Below, piece after piece: positions 26,183-36,084 of a stretch of 64,000 nucleotides of DNA. The stretch comes from Nitrospira sp. (GTDB lineage Bacteria > Nitrospirota > Nitrospiria > Nitrospirales > Nitrospiraceae). Position 1 is the first letter of the stretch; each line of letters begins with the position of its first letter. The stretch covers positions 1-64,000 of the forward strand of contig VGXC01000016.1 of the NCBI GenBank assembly GCA_016873495.1, in the 5' to 3' direction. The notes beneath the pieces were generated by a model, which saw nothing but the letters and a program-made list of their open reading frames with translations, did not search any database and was not told the origin of the DNA. The position numbers and the translations under genes were made by a program.

Positions 26183-26482
26183 CAGGATATAGGAAAGACC
26201 TCCAACCTCGTTCTCGGTGGCGCCCGTGGGAAAGGCGCATTTTTTTCGCGCCGGGATTGGGCGGGTGAGAAACGGCCTTATCGGACGTTATGAAGAGTTC
26301 TCCGAAGGCATGACGATGGGTGCGTCTATACTTGCCCTGAGACGCCGACACGCTTTGCAATAATCCGCTCGGCTCGACCCGGTTTCGCCGACATGGCGGA
26401 TGCGTGCGGAGCGGCGGCCGACTCGGTTCTTTGTCGGAAAAGCAATGCGTCGTCAACCGGCGGTGAGGCCGACGAGACGAAT
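26183..26482. other. Longest gap within the polysaccharide locus
   Basis: About 300 bp without a supported gene. It contains GGCGC-ATTTTTTTC-GCGCC (26234-26252), a short stem with the T-run in the loop instead of after it, so not a standard terminator, and TATACT near 26327, an isolated -10-like word. The locus may be split into two transcripts here. Confidence 0.4.
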
Positions 26483-27478
26483 ATGACGAGCCATCGACCG
26501 AACGACGATATACTGCTGTCCGTGGTGATTCCCATCTACAACGACGCGGACTGCCTGGAAGAGCTCTCTCGCCGGCTTCGCGCCGCGCTGTCCGGCGCCG
26601 GGATCGAAGACTATGAAGTGATCTTCGTCGACGACGGGAGCCGGGATCGTACGCGCGTGACGCTCCGGCGGCTGTGCGGGGAGGATCCGCGGGTCAAACT
26701 GATCGGGCTGTCGAGAAACTTCGGCCATCAATTTGCGATCACCGCCGGCTTCGATTGCAGCCGTGGGGAGGCCGTCCTGGTGATGGACGGCGATCTTCAA
26801 GATCCGCCGGAAGTCGTGCCGGAGTTCGTCGCCAAGTGGCGGGAAGGGTTCGATGTGGTTTATGGGGTCCGGCTTGAACGTGCCGGGGAGTCGCCGTTCA
26901 AGAAATGGACGGCGATCTGTTTCTACCGCCTCCTCCGGAAGTTGACGAATACCGAGATCGCCCTGGATGCGGGCGACTTCCGACTGCTGAGCCGGCGCGC
27001 GATGGACAGCTTCGGGCGGCTCAGGGAGCGGTCGCGTTTTGTGAGGGGGATGGTCAGTTGGCTGGGCTATCCCCAGGCGCCGGTCTACTACAAGCGGGCG
27101 CAACGTTGGGCCGGCACGACACATTATCCTTTCCATAAAATGGTCAAATTGGCCCTGGACGCTATTGTGTCGTTTTCAGACGTGCCTCTTCGGATCGCGA
27201 GTTGGAGCGGGTTCGTGGGCGTCGGGGCGTGCCTGGTCTATCTCGCCTATGCGATCACGGCCAAACTTCTGTGGGACCAGCCGGTTCGGGGCTGGGCCTC
27301 GCTGGTGGCGATCACTCTTTTGATCGGCTCGGTGCAGTTGGCTGTCTTGGGCGTGATGGGCCAGTATGTCGGGCGTATCTACGAGGAAGTGAAGGGCCGC
27401 CCCCTCTACTTGGTGCAAGAGCGCATCGGGTTTGCCGATGCCGAGGAGCCGGCCCGGGACCGACATGCGATGCGGTAG
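26483..27478 (+). CDS. Polyprenyl-phosphate glycosyltransferase, GT2 (GtrB/DPM-like)
   Basis: 331 residues. The GT-A domain starts LLSVVIPIYNDADCLEEL, with VIFVDDGSRDRT and the metal-binding MDGDLQDPPE, followed by FRLLSRRAMDSF. Two C-terminal transmembrane helices follow (about 240-260 and 275-300), ending GQYVGRIYEEVKGRP. This is the layout of GtrB/PglI-type enzymes that load a sugar on undecaprenyl phosphate. The activated sugar may be used by the GT39-type transferases of the locus. ATG at 26483 is chosen over upstream in-frame starts because translation from there fits the family N-terminus. Confidence 0.85.
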   Translation: MTSHRPNDDILLSVVIPIYNDADCLEELSRRLRAALSGAGIEDYEVIFVDDGSRDRTRVTLRRLCGEDPRVKLIGLSRNFGHQFAITAGFDCSRGEAVLVMDGDLQDPPEVVPEFVAKWREGFDVVYGVRLERAGESPFKKWTAICFYRLLRKLTNTEIALDAGDFRLLSRRAMDSFGRLRERSRFVRGMVSWLGYPQAPVYYKRAQRWAGTTHYPFHKMVKLALDAIVSFSDVPLRIASWSGFVGVGACLVYLAYAITAKLLWDQPVRGWASLVAITLLIGSVQLAVLGVMGQYVGRIYEEVKGRPLYLVQERIGFADAEEPARDRHAMR

Positions 27479-27537
27479 GCGCTTCTGCCGACCGACGTGC
27501 GATGTCGTTGTCCGAACGATGGAATGGATGAACCGAT

Positions 27538-28251
27538 ATGAGCGAATTCGACCGGTTTGCCTTGAGCTATAAGGAGGTCTTGGACCAAGACCTGACCATC
27601 TCCGGTGAAACATCCGAGTATTTTGCCGAGTACAAGGCCAGATTCATGGTCCGAGAGGCGGTGGGGCCTGGCTTTTCCGGCAAGGTGCTCGATTATGGCT
27701 GCGGGGTCGGGCTTCTTTCGGAAATTCTGAACAAGCATCTCCCTGCCTGTACCCTTCACGGGTTCGACGTGTCTTCCGAGAGCATCGGGAAAATCGGCGC
27801 CGGCCTTCGTGCCCGCGGATTGTTCACGGCCAAGGACCAGGACCTTGACGACGATTACGATGCGATCATTGTGTCGAACGTGATGCATCATATTTGTCCT
27901 GAAGATCGGCAGGCAACGATCTGTCGATTGCGTTCGCGCCTGGCACCAGCCGGTAAACTGGTGATGTTCGAGCACAATCCTTTGAATCCCTGCACACGAT
28001 GGGTGGTGCGCCACAGTCCCCTAGACAAGGAAGCCATTCTGTTGCCTCGAGGGGAAGCGCTGGCCTACCTGCGCGACGCCGGACTGCGCGTGACCCGCCG
28101 AGCCTATATCGTCTTTTTCCCGCGTCCCTTGGCATGGCTCCGGGCGCTTGAACCCTGGCTGGCATGGCTTCCGGCTGGGGCGCAATATGCCCTGGTCGCC
28201 GAGGGAGGGCCGCACAATGGCGATGGTCTGGGCGGTCCACGCCATTCATGA
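27538..28251 (+). CDS. Class I SAM-dependent methyltransferase
   Basis: 237 residues. Motif I (VLDYGCGVGLLSE) and the acidic residue after strand 2 (LHGFDVS) are clear, followed by DAIIVSNVMHHI. The C-terminal third carries a hydrophobic/basic segment (AYIVFFPRPLAWLRALEPWL) that may touch the membrane. Probably methylates a sugar or lipid-linked intermediate of the polymer. Stop overlaps the next start (ATGA). Confidence 0.85.
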   Translation: MSEFDRFALSYKEVLDQDLTISGETSEYFAEYKARFMVREAVGPGFSGKVLDYGCGVGLLSEILNKHLPACTLHGFDVSSESIGKIGAGLRARGLFTAKDQDLDDDYDAIIVSNVMHHICPEDRQATICRLRSRLAPAGKLVMFEHNPLNPCTRWVVRHSPLDKEAILLPRGEALAYLRDAGLRVTRRAYIVFFPRPLAWLRALEPWLAWLPAGAQYALVAEGGPHNGDGLGGPRHS

Positions 28252-29996
28252 CCGGCCAGATCAGAACCATCTGGACCCTGGCCGCGCTCGGCATTGCGTG
28301 GGGCGCGCTCCTGTGCGCCTACCAAGGCGTCATGCTCGAGTCGGACGACGTCCTCTATGCTCGTCTGGCCTCCGATCTGGCCCAAGGCCATCCCACCTTC
28401 GCGATCAACCCCCATACCTATCGACTGGGGTATATCGTCCCGCTGGCGGCTTTGTACCATGTCTTCGGCATCCATGAGTGGACCACGGTGGCGTTTCCGC
28501 TCCTATGCGGCCTTCTGACGGTCCTACTCGCCGCTTATGCGGCCGACCGGCTGTACGGACGACGGGCTGCGTTGGTCGCCGCGCTCCTCAGCGGCTTCAA
28601 TCCGATGCTCTATCGGTCGGCCTCGGTGGGCATGCCAGATGTTCCGGCCGGTTTTCTGTATGGAGTCTTCGTCGTCGGCTGGCTCCTCGTCGTCGCGGAT
28701 CGCGTTGGGTGCGCTCGAACCTGGGCTCTGCTGTCCGGCCTGGCCGGCGCATGGGCTGTCGCCACGCGAGAGAGCACCGCGCCGATGGTGCTTGTGACCC
28801 TGGCCGGATTCTTGATGGTCGGCTGGCGCGGAGGGACATTGCAAAAATTTCCCTTCAGGGATTGGCTGTTGGGCTGTTGCGTAATCGGGATCCCCTACCT
28901 GTCGTATCTCTGGTGGCACACAGGAACGCCCTTCTATATGTTGAAGGCGGCCCAAGGAGGCTTCGCCTTCGCTGGCGTCCCCTGGCTGCATCAGCTCGAA
29001 GGGTTTCCGCTGGTGGCGAGGCTGACCGGGCTCACCATCTTCCGCGCGAGCCTTGAAGGGTATTTGTTTGCCGTGCTGCCGGTCTTGCTCGCGGCGGCAA
29101 TCGGAGGCCTGCCGGGGGGCGACGGCCCCTCTAATCTCATCCGCCGGCATTTGTTGGTGGCGATCGTCTCGCCGCTGGTGATTCTCAGCCACTTCTCGAC
29201 CACCCTCAGCCAATGGGCGCCGGTCCACCTCGATCTGCGTTTCGGCAGCCCCCTCATCGCACCGGCCGGAATATTCGCCGCCGCCGCCTCCCTTCGGTTG
29301 CCGGAGGTGCCCCTGGCCAAAGCCGCGCGGATAGGAGTTGGGCTCGTCTTGTTGGCCGCGATCGGTCTGGTGGGGGTGAGCTGGACACGCGACAATCATT
29401 GGAGTCTCATCGGCGGTCTGGCTTCGGTCGCCGCGTGCCTGGCCGTGTTACTGGCGAAGCGGCTGCCGACGGTGGTCTTGCCCGCGTTGACGGTTGCGCT
29501 GTTGATGGCCAATTGGGGGTGGCACTTCACGCACGTCTATGCCGAGGAGGCCGCGCGCAATCGTGCGATCAGGCAGGATGCCGAGGTGGTTCCATGGAAC
29601 CCGGCGCTCCCCATTTTGACCGACCCGTTGGCTGCGAGGATGCTGCTGTATCTGCACCGGTTCGACGAGGCGCCGATGGTGGCGACCTGGAAAGGCACGG
29701 GCGAGATCGGTCGGCCCTTCTATTGGGAAGCACGGTTGGATGGGCCATGGGCTGGCCCATACCTGTTGGTCTGGCATAGGGGAGAGGCCGCCGTGCAAAC
29801 CCAGCGCTGGTATGGGCAGATGCCGCCGTGGGTGTTCCAGGAACTGGCCCGAGGCCGGCTTATCCGCCCGTTTCTCGATGAGAGCACCTTCGTGCCTGCT
29901 TTTCCATCTTTCGACAGGCCGAGGACCCTGTCCGATGAGTATCAAACGTGGCCGCAGTCCGGGATCTATCTGATCGAAGGCGCGCATGGAGACTGA
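28248..29996 (+). CDS. GT39-type membrane glycosyltransferase (ArnT/PMT-like)
   Basis: 582 residues with about eleven to twelve transmembrane helices and a C-terminal soluble region of about 130 residues. The first extracytoplasmic loop has the acidic signature ESDDVLYARLASDLAQGH, as in ArnT/PMT enzymes (DE-type catalytic loop), which use polyprenyl-phosphate sugars on the periplasmic side. The GtrB-like enzyme at 26483 is a plausible donor source. ATG at 28248 overlaps the previous stop. Acceptor unknown. Confidence 0.8.
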   Translation: MTGQIRTIWTLAALGIAWGALLCAYQGVMLESDDVLYARLASDLAQGHPTFAINPHTYRLGYIVPLAALYHVFGIHEWTTVAFPLLCGLLTVLLAAYAADRLYGRRAALVAALLSGFNPMLYRSASVGMPDVPAGFLYGVFVVGWLLVVADRVGCARTWALLSGLAGAWAVATRESTAPMVLVTLAGFLMVGWRGGTLQKFPFRDWLLGCCVIGIPYLSYLWWHTGTPFYMLKAAQGGFAFAGVPWLHQLEGFPLVARLTGLTIFRASLEGYLFAVLPVLLAAAIGGLPGGDGPSNLIRRHLLVAIVSPLVILSHFSTTLSQWAPVHLDLRFGSPLIAPAGIFAAAASLRLPEVPLAKAARIGVGLVLLAAIGLVGVSWTRDNHWSLIGGLASVAACLAVLLAKRLPTVVLPALTVALLMANWGWHFTHVYAEEAARNRAIRQDAEVVPWNPALPILTDPLAARMLLYLHRFDEAPMVATWKGTGEIGRPFYWEARLDGPWAGPYLLVWHRGEAAVQTQRWYGQMPPWVFQELARGRLIRPFLDESTFVPAFPSFDRPRTLSDEYQTWPQSGIYLIEGAHGD

Positions 29997-30762
29997 TGCG
30001 CCGCGATCGGCGCCGCCCGGAGGGTACGATGAACAGCGTTACAACCCGGCGATGCGCCGCGTGTGGCCCTGGCCAGCCCTGCTCCTGGAAAGTGTTGCGG
30101 GGTGGATGCAGGCGTTGCCGGGACGGGTCTGGCTGGACGGAGCCTGCGGCGAAGGGCACTTGGGGCGATTGATCGGCACGAGCAAATGCCTGGTGGGTCT
30201 GGAAATCGACCCGCAGCGGCTGACACTCGCTCAAGGCCGTCCATACCGCCTGTTGTTGCAAGGCTCGTTGGCCGCCATTCCTCTCGCGGATGCCAGCTTG
30301 CACGGTATTGCCAGCGTAGAGACGTTGGAGCACGTGTCCCATCTCGACCGAGTCCTCAAGGAATGTGCGCGGTGTCTATGTGGCGGGGGTTATATGATAG
30401 TCACGGTGCCATCCGTCACACTACGCAGCTGGTGGCAGATGCGCCAGACCGGGCACCCCGTATATTGCAGCGAGCGGGAGCATCTGCGGGAACTGTCCTC
30501 CGTTCCGATCCGGGGGTTCCCGCACATGTTCGAGACCTGGAAGGAGTTCGAACGCCGATTCGAGGGCCACGGGTTCGCCATTGTACGGACCGGGGGGCTG
30601 GGGTTTCTGTTTCCCATGTGGACGGGACGCCTGGCATGGGTCGAGCGCGGCATGAATCTGCTGTATCGGGAGTCGTGCAATAGCTGGGTGGGCCGGCTGC
30701 CCATCGTGCGACGCTTCCCCTACTATCGGATATATCTGCTTCGCCGGAGGGAGGCTCCATGA
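29986..30762 (+). CDS. SAM-dependent methyltransferase
   Basis: 258 residues with a shortened motif I (VWLDGACGEGHLG), LVGLEIDPQRL after strand 2, and GIASVETLEHVSHLDRVLKEC typical of type-11 methyltransferases. Overlaps the preceding GT39 gene by 11 bp (ribosome site GAAGG inside it) and the following methyltransferase gene by 4 bp. Probably a sugar O-methyltransferase of the locus. Confidence 0.82.
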   Translation: METDAPRSAPPGGYDEQRYNPAMRRVWPWPALLLESVAGWMQALPGRVWLDGACGEGHLGRLIGTSKCLVGLEIDPQRLTLAQGRPYRLLLQGSLAAIPLADASLHGIASVETLEHVSHLDRVLKECARCLCGGGYMIVTVPSVTLRSWWQMRQTGHPVYCSEREHLRELSSVPIRGFPHMFETWKEFERRFEGHGFAIVRTGGLGFLFPMWTGRLAWVERGMNLLYRESCNSWVGRLPIVRRFPYYRIYLLRRREAP

Positions 30763-31418
30763 TGCCGGCCTTCCCGCGTCGGGTATTGACCTGCCTGCTC
30801 TATGCCTATTGGTGGCTACACGGGCCCGGTTTGGGCTTCGTGCTTCGGCGTCGCCGCTCAACGATCCACCTCACCCGCTTTTATATGTACCGACGATTGC
30901 GAGATGTGCTGGGGCCGCTGCCGTCAGGCGGGCGTGTGCTCTCGATCAGCGGGCGCGGCCCCATCGTGGAGATGCTCGCGCGCCAGGGGGTGGAAGTGGT
31001 GCAAACGGCCTATCCGGGGGTCGATATCCATGCCTTGCCCTATCCGGACCGGAGCTTTTCCGCCGTCATCTCGGATCAGGTGCTGGAGCACGTACAGGAT
31101 CCCGCGAAGGCGGTCCGCGAAACGCTGCGCGTCCTGGCCCCGGGTGGACTCCTGGTGCACACCAGCTGTTTCCTGAATCCCGTGCATCGGCATCCGGTCG
31201 ATCTCTGGCGGTTCACCCCGGAGGCGCTCCGTGACCTTGTGGGCCAGGCGGAGATCGTCGATTGTGGGGGATGGGGCAATCGGTCGGCCCTGTTGCTGAT
31301 GTTCATGGGGGTCGGGCAACACTTGATCCCCGACCATCCGGACCATCCTTTGCATCGGATTGCGACGTACAACGATCCGGCCTATCCGATCGTCACCTGG
31401 GTGGTGGCGCGAGCGTGA
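30759..31418 (+). CDS. SAM-dependent methyltransferase (type 11)
   Basis: 219 residues. Motif I is atypical (VLSISGRGPIVEML instead of a clear GxGxG), followed by VDIHALPYPDRSFSAVISDQVLEHV, the strongest family signature, and LRVLAPGGLLVHTS. The altered SAM loop could mean weakened cofactor binding or a variant family. The ATG overlaps the previous stop, with GGAGGGAGG upstream. Its own stop overlaps the GTG of the flippase. Confidence 0.75.
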   Translation: MMPAFPRRVLTCLLYAYWWLHGPGLGFVLRRRRSTIHLTRFYMYRRLRDVLGPLPSGGRVLSISGRGPIVEMLARQGVEVVQTAYPGVDIHALPYPDRSFSAVISDQVLEHVQDPAKAVRETLRVLAPGGLLVHTSCFLNPVHRHPVDLWRFTPEALRDLVGQAEIVDCGGWGNRSALLLMFMGVGQHLIPDHPDHPLHRIATYNDPAYPIVTWVVARA

Positions 31419-32848
31419 ACCCTACCGCGTCATCTCGTGCCGCCGTCATTGCCGGCGGTCTCTGGGTCGGATTGGGATTCGTCGGGCAGCAGGGCATCTC
31501 CTTTCTCCGCACGCTCGTTCTGGCTCGGTTACTGACGCCGGAAGACTTCGGACTGGTCGGCATCGTGATGCTGACGTTGTTTGCCGGATTCATGCTGACC
31601 GAATGGGGGATCGAGAGCGCGCTGATTCAACGGTCCGAGCTCCGCCCGGAGGCCGTAGACACGGCCGGGACGCTGATGTTCCTGCGCGGCTGTGGACTGT
31701 TTTTGCTGATTCAGGTCGCGGCGCCATGGATCGCGGCGGGCTTCGATCGTCCCGACGCAACGAGTTTTCTACGGGTCGGGGCCGTCAGCTTTTTGCTCGT
31801 CACCGTGCCGGCGGTGCCGGCAACCTTGCTCTTGCGCGACCTGCGCTTCCGAGATCGGACCATGCTGGACACCGGACGCGATGTCTGCGGCTTGGTCTGC
31901 GCGATCGTTCTGGCTTGGTGGCTGGGCAATGCCTGGGCCTTATTGCTCGGGTTGCTGTTCGGGCAATTGGCAGCGGCGATAGCTGTCTGGTTTCTTCGGC
32001 CGATACGCCCAAGGTGGCGGCTGGACCGAGCGGCGCTGCGAGAATATGGGCAGTTCGGCCGGCACTTGTACGCCAGCGGCCTGATGGCCTACGTGGTCAC
32101 CAAGGGCGACGACATAGTGGTGGGAAAGGTGCGGGGCGTGAGGGAGTTGGGCCAATACCAGGTTGTCTTCGGGATTGCGGAAATGCTCACCCGCGGATTG
32201 AGCGAAACGGTGAACAAAGTGGTGTTCCCCGCCTATTCACGCCTCACGGGAGAAGGACGCAGCCTGGCCACGGCCTTCGATGAGGTCTGGCGTCTCCACT
32301 TGTTGCTCCTGCTGCCGATTGCATCGGTGTTGATTCTGTTTCCGGTCGATTCCGTGGCGCTGCTGCTCGGCTCGCAATGGCTGACGGCGGCGGTGCCTTT
32401 TGCGGTCCTCGTGTTGGCAGAAACCCTGCGGGCCTTGGCGGCCGCTTGCGGAGTCCTCATCCTGGCCGGGGGACGGACCGTCTATCTGTCGCGGATTAAA
32501 CTGGTCGAAGTGGTCTGTTTCGGTCTGTTGATTGTGCCGATGACGACCCGGTGGGGGATGAGCGGCGCGGCCGGTTGTCTGGTGGCGGTCTATACTCTCA
32601 GCTTGATCGGACACGTCGTCGGAGCCCGGCAGGTGGAACGGGCGGTGGGCGCCGTCTTGGCCCGCTCCGGAGAGCCGGTCCTCGTGGCCGCAGTCCTGTC
32701 CGGTGTCGCCTGGGGCCTGGTGGTCGGCATGCAGATGCCGGCGGCTGTCGGGGCGGTTGCGTGGCTCCTGCTCTGGAGCGGGTATGGATGGTATCGACAG
32801 GGGGGATTGCTTATAATGCTGTGGGATTCTATTCGCGCGAGGCCGTAG
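31415..32848 (+). CDS. Wzx-type oligosaccharide flippase
   Basis: 477 residues, about twelve to fourteen transmembrane helices, of the polysaccharide synthase/MOP flippase type (GLWVGLGFVGQQGISFLRTLVLARLLTPEDFGLV split as WxGLGFVGQQG and RLLTPEDFGLV). It moves lipid-linked repeat units across the inner membrane. GTG at 31415 overlaps the preceding stop (GTGA). It is the only flippase in the locus. Confidence 0.88.
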   Translation: MNPTASSRAAVIAGGLWVGLGFVGQQGISFLRTLVLARLLTPEDFGLVGIVMLTLFAGFMLTEWGIESALIQRSELRPEAVDTAGTLMFLRGCGLFLLIQVAAPWIAAGFDRPDATSFLRVGAVSFLLVTVPAVPATLLLRDLRFRDRTMLDTGRDVCGLVCAIVLAWWLGNAWALLLGLLFGQLAAAIAVWFLRPIRPRWRLDRAALREYGQFGRHLYASGLMAYVVTKGDDIVVGKVRGVRELGQYQVVFGIAEMLTRGLSETVNKVVFPAYSRLTGEGRSLATAFDEVWRLHLLLLLPIASVLILFPVDSVALLLGSQWLTAAVPFAVLVLAETLRALAAACGVLILAGGRTVYLSRIKLVEVVCFGLLIVPMTTRWGMSGAAGCLVAVYTLSLIGHVVGARQVERAVGAVLARSGEPVLVAAVLSGVAWGLVVGMQMPAAVGAVAWLLLWSGYGWYRQGGLLIMLWDSIRARP

Positions 32849-32881
32849 CAAAGCATTCCCTATCCAACAGCGGGTCTTATC

Positions 32882-34069
32882 GTGCGCATTGCGTATGTGG
32901 CTTTGATCGAAATTGACGTGGCCAATGCTTGCTTGATCCATACCCGGGAGATCGGCGAGCAGTGGGCCAGATTGGGACACGAGGTCACCGTCCTCTTGCC
33001 GAAGCCTCTGCGGAAGCAGGCATGGTCGGGGGTCCGGCACGCCTGGGTGCGATGGTGGGGGTTTGATTGGCCAAGGCAGCTGGCCTTTATTGGGGAGAGC
33101 GCCTGGCGATTGATCCGCTTGCACCGCGCCAGGCCGTTCGATCTTTTGTACGTCAGGGAACTGACGGTGCGCCCCGGGCTAGCCTGGCTGCTGAGGCGCA
33201 TGCGGTTGCCCTACTTCGTGGAGGTCAATGGCTGGGTGCTCGACGAGATGCGAATGATGGGCGCATCTGCGCGGGCGCTCAGGGTCGCTCGGCGTACGCA
33301 GGGGCGAATCTTGTCGGGGGCATCCGGCATCGTGGCCAGCACGACGGGCAATGCCGACAAGGTGATCCGCGAGTACGGCATTCCAACTGAACGGGTGATG
33401 GTTCAGGAGCTCGGGACGAATGCGGAACATTTTTTGCCCGGCGACCGCAGACGCGCCCGTCTTGCCCTGGCCCTGCCTCAGGAGGGGCCAGTGATTCTAT
33501 TTGCCGGCAGCTTCCATCCGCACCATGATTTGAGCACGATGGTAAAGGCCTTCGCTTCATTAGGGGAGGCGGAACAACGGCCGTGGCTGTTGCTGGTGGG
33601 ATACGGGACCACCTGGGATGCGGTACGGAAACAATGCGAGTCGTTGGGGATTGCCGACCGAGTCCTCTTGCCCGGCAGCCGTCCCTATGAGGCGATGCCC
33701 CTGTATTTTCAGGCAGCCGATATAGCCGTATTGCCCCTGACCGGGGCGAATATCCGTCAACGGAACGGATGCATCACGCTGAAGCTCTGGGATTATATGG
33801 CGGCGGGGTTGCCCGTACTGGTCACGGATTTTCAGGACACGCCAAGCGCGGCGATCCTTATGGGCAAAGTATACAGCGTCAAGCCTGAGGACCCGGATGC
33901 GATGGCGGCCGGCTTGCGGGATCTGCTCAGGCAAGAGAATCTGCGCAGGCGGCTAGGCCAGACAGGCCTTGACTATGTCCGAAAACACCGGACCTGGCGG
34001 CAGGCTGCAGAGGACACGCTTCGGTTCATTGAAGACCGGCTGGCAACGACGAGATCTCATCGGCCGTAG
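32882..34069 (+). CDS. Glycosyltransferase family 4
   Basis: 395 residues, GT-B fold. The N-terminal domain starts MRIAYVALIEIDVANACLIH. The C-terminal donor-binding domain has VILFAGSFHPHHDLSTMVKA, LLPGSRPYEAMPLYFQAADI and LKLWDYMAAGLPVLVTD, where a Glu normally sits before Y/P in EAMA; here the position is LWDYMAAG, a known variant. GTG start at 32882. Donor and acceptor sugars unknown. Confidence 0.82.
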   Translation: MRIAYVALIEIDVANACLIHTREIGEQWARLGHEVTVLLPKPLRKQAWSGVRHAWVRWWGFDWPRQLAFIGESAWRLIRLHRARPFDLLYVRELTVRPGLAWLLRRMRLPYFVEVNGWVLDEMRMMGASARALRVARRTQGRILSGASGIVASTTGNADKVIREYGIPTERVMVQELGTNAEHFLPGDRRRARLALALPQEGPVILFAGSFHPHHDLSTMVKAFASLGEAEQRPWLLLVGYGTTWDAVRKQCESLGIADRVLLPGSRPYEAMPLYFQAADIAVLPLTGANIRQRNGCITLKLWDYMAAGLPVLVTDFQDTPSAAILMGKVYSVKPEDPDAMAAGLRDLLRQENLRRRLGQTGLDYVRKHRTWRQAAEDTLRFIEDRLATTRSHRP

Positions 34070-34114
34070 GGCCAGGGCAGCCGATCGGGCTGCAAGGCGT
34101 AAGGTGGGAACCCT

Positions 34115-36001
34115 ATGTGCGGGATTGCCGGCATCGTGGCTCCGGGTCGTCCGGCGGCCTTCCTGGCGGAGCGGGTCGAGCGCATGGGGCTGGCAATGAC
34201 CCATCGCGGGCCCGACGGCCAGGGCCGGTATGCGGCCGACGGCATCGCCCTGGAACACAGGCGGCTGGCGATCATCGACCTCTCGGAGGCGGGCCGGCAG
34301 CCCATGACGAATGAGGCCTGTGCCGAGCGCGGTCGTAGCAAGGGAACTCTGCGCCTGGTGGTCAACGGGGAAATCTACAACTATCGCCGGCTCCGCGACG
34401 AACTGATCGCCCGCGGCCATGCCTTTCGCAGCACGTCGGACTCGGAGGTGGTCCTCCACCTCTACGAAGAGTATGGCGACGACTGTCTGTCGCGGCTCGA
34501 CGGGATGTTTGCGCTGGCCCTGTGGGACGAGCCTGCGAGACGGCTGCTGCTGGCGCGGGACCGGTTCGGCATCAAGCCCTTGTATGTCGCTCAACGGGGG
34601 GAGACCCTCTGTTTCGCCTCCGAGCTGACCGCGCTGGTGCAGAGCGGCCTTGTGGCAGCCGTGGTGGCGCCGGAGGCCCTCTATGCCTATCTGGCCTTTT
34701 CCTATGTGCCTGCCCCCCAGACCATCCTGAAGGGCATCGACAAACTGTTACCGGCCGAGTCGGTTGTGTGGGAGGGGGGCAAACTGGAACGGCGAATCTA
34801 TTGGGAGCCCCGACCGACAGCCGTTCTCGATTCGCGCAGGGACGCATTGGCCGAGTTGGAGCATCGGCTGGAGTCCTCGGTCCGGGATCATCTGGTGGCC
34901 GATGTGCCAGTCGCCGCCTTTCTGTCCGGCGGAGTGGATTCCTCCACGATCGTGGCGCTGGCGCAACGGCGGCATCGGATGCAGACATTCTGTGTGTCGT
35001 TTCCAGGGACCGACGTGGATGAAGCGCCGTTTGCGCGGCTGGTGGCCGACCATGTGGGCGCCCGGCATCATGAGGTGGCGCTCGGTCTTGATCCTGCGGC
35101 GTTGTTGGTCCAGGCGGTCGCCCGTATGGACGAGCCCTTTGCCGACTCCTCGGCGTTGCCGACGTTCGCGGTCTGCCGGGCGGCCCGGGAACTGGCCACC
35201 GTGGTCCTCTCGGGAGACGGAGGCGATGAGGTGTTCGGCGGTTATACAGGCCGTTACCGGGTGGCGGCGATGCAAGCAGCGCTGCCGGGACGAAGCCACC
35301 TGGCTCGCTGGCTTCGCAGCGTGCCGCCCTGGCGTTCCGGACGGCGCAGCTCCTTGCCGGCGATGCTGGACCTCGCGGCCCTCCCGGATGCCGAGCGGTA
35401 TCTGTGCGAACGTCAAATTACCACCCCCGAGGAGCGAGCGTGCCTCTTCGGTCAGACCGCTAGTGTCCCCTACGAACGGGCGTTGCGGAACGCGCCGGCC
35501 CTGGCGATCCGCCAGGCGACGGGATGGCATCCGGTGCACCGGGCCCTGTGGATGGACCTGGCCACGTCGCTGGCGGACGATATGCTCACCAAAGTGGATC
35601 GTATGAGCATGGCCCACGGGCTGGAAGTGCGGGTCCCGTTCCTGGACCATCGCTTGGTGGAGTTCGCCCTGTCGCTGCCGCCCTCCTGGCTAGTGAGCCC
35701 TTGGCCCGTCGAGGGGAAACGGTTGCTGCGGAGTTTCGCGGCGCCGCTCTTGCCGCCCGGTCTTCTGAATCGTCCCAAACAAGGGTTTGTCGTGCCGTTG
35801 AATCGCTGGCTGCAGGACGCCTTGCTGAAGATGTTCGATGACGGGTGCTTGGGCGCCGACTCCGAAACGGCCCGATGGATGGACCGTCGGGCCGTTGCCG
35901 CGCTGCGGCAGGCTCCTTTTGCAGCGGCGCCGCGGCAGGAGTTGTATGCGCTGCTGGTCCTGGAACTCTGGCTCCGACGCGTGAGGCCCGGTCATGCGTA
36001 G
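34115..36001 (+). CDS. asnB: Asparagine-synthase-type amidotransferase, copy 1
   Basis: 628 residues. N-terminal class II glutaminase with Cys2 as nucleophile (MCGIAGIV), HRGPDGQG, RRLAIIDL, NGEIYNY and SDSEVVL all present. The C-terminal synthase has the PP-loop FLSGGVDSSTI, DEPFADSSALPT, LSGDGGDEVFGGY and GLEVRVPFLDH. All catalytic residues appear intact. In polysaccharide loci such enzymes (for example Francisella WbtH, Bordetella WbmE) amidate uronic acids to uronamides; that role, rather than free asparagine synthesis, is inferred from context. Two paralogues lie at 39266 and 46550. Confidence 0.9.
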   Translation: MCGIAGIVAPGRPAAFLAERVERMGLAMTHRGPDGQGRYAADGIALEHRRLAIIDLSEAGRQPMTNEACAERGRSKGTLRLVVNGEIYNYRRLRDELIARGHAFRSTSDSEVVLHLYEEYGDDCLSRLDGMFALALWDEPARRLLLARDRFGIKPLYVAQRGETLCFASELTALVQSGLVAAVVAPEALYAYLAFSYVPAPQTILKGIDKLLPAESVVWEGGKLERRIYWEPRPTAVLDSRRDALAELEHRLESSVRDHLVADVPVAAFLSGGVDSSTIVALAQRRHRMQTFCVSFPGTDVDEAPFARLVADHVGARHHEVALGLDPAALLVQAVARMDEPFADSSALPTFAVCRAARELATVVLSGDGGDEVFGGYTGRYRVAAMQAALPGRSHLARWLRSVPPWRSGRRSSLPAMLDLAALPDAERYLCERQITTPEERACLFGQTASVPYERALRNAPALAIRQATGWHPVHRALWMDLATSLADDMLTKVDRMSMAHGLEVRVPFLDHRLVEFALSLPPSWLVSPWPVEGKRLLRSFAAPLLPPGLLNRPKQGFVVPLNRWLQDALLKMFDDGCLGADSETARWMDRRAVAALRQAPFAAAPRQELYALLVLELWLRRVRPGHA

Positions 36002-36084
36002 CGGCCCGGAAGGGACCGGCCGAATGAAAATCAAGGGAAGCGCCCTATGTCCGTTTGTTCAACCAGTGGAGCCTGAAGAGCCTT

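Noticed and set aside
26234-26252. Terminator inside the polysaccharide locus
   Set aside because: The stem is only 5 bp and the T-run is in the loop instead of after it.
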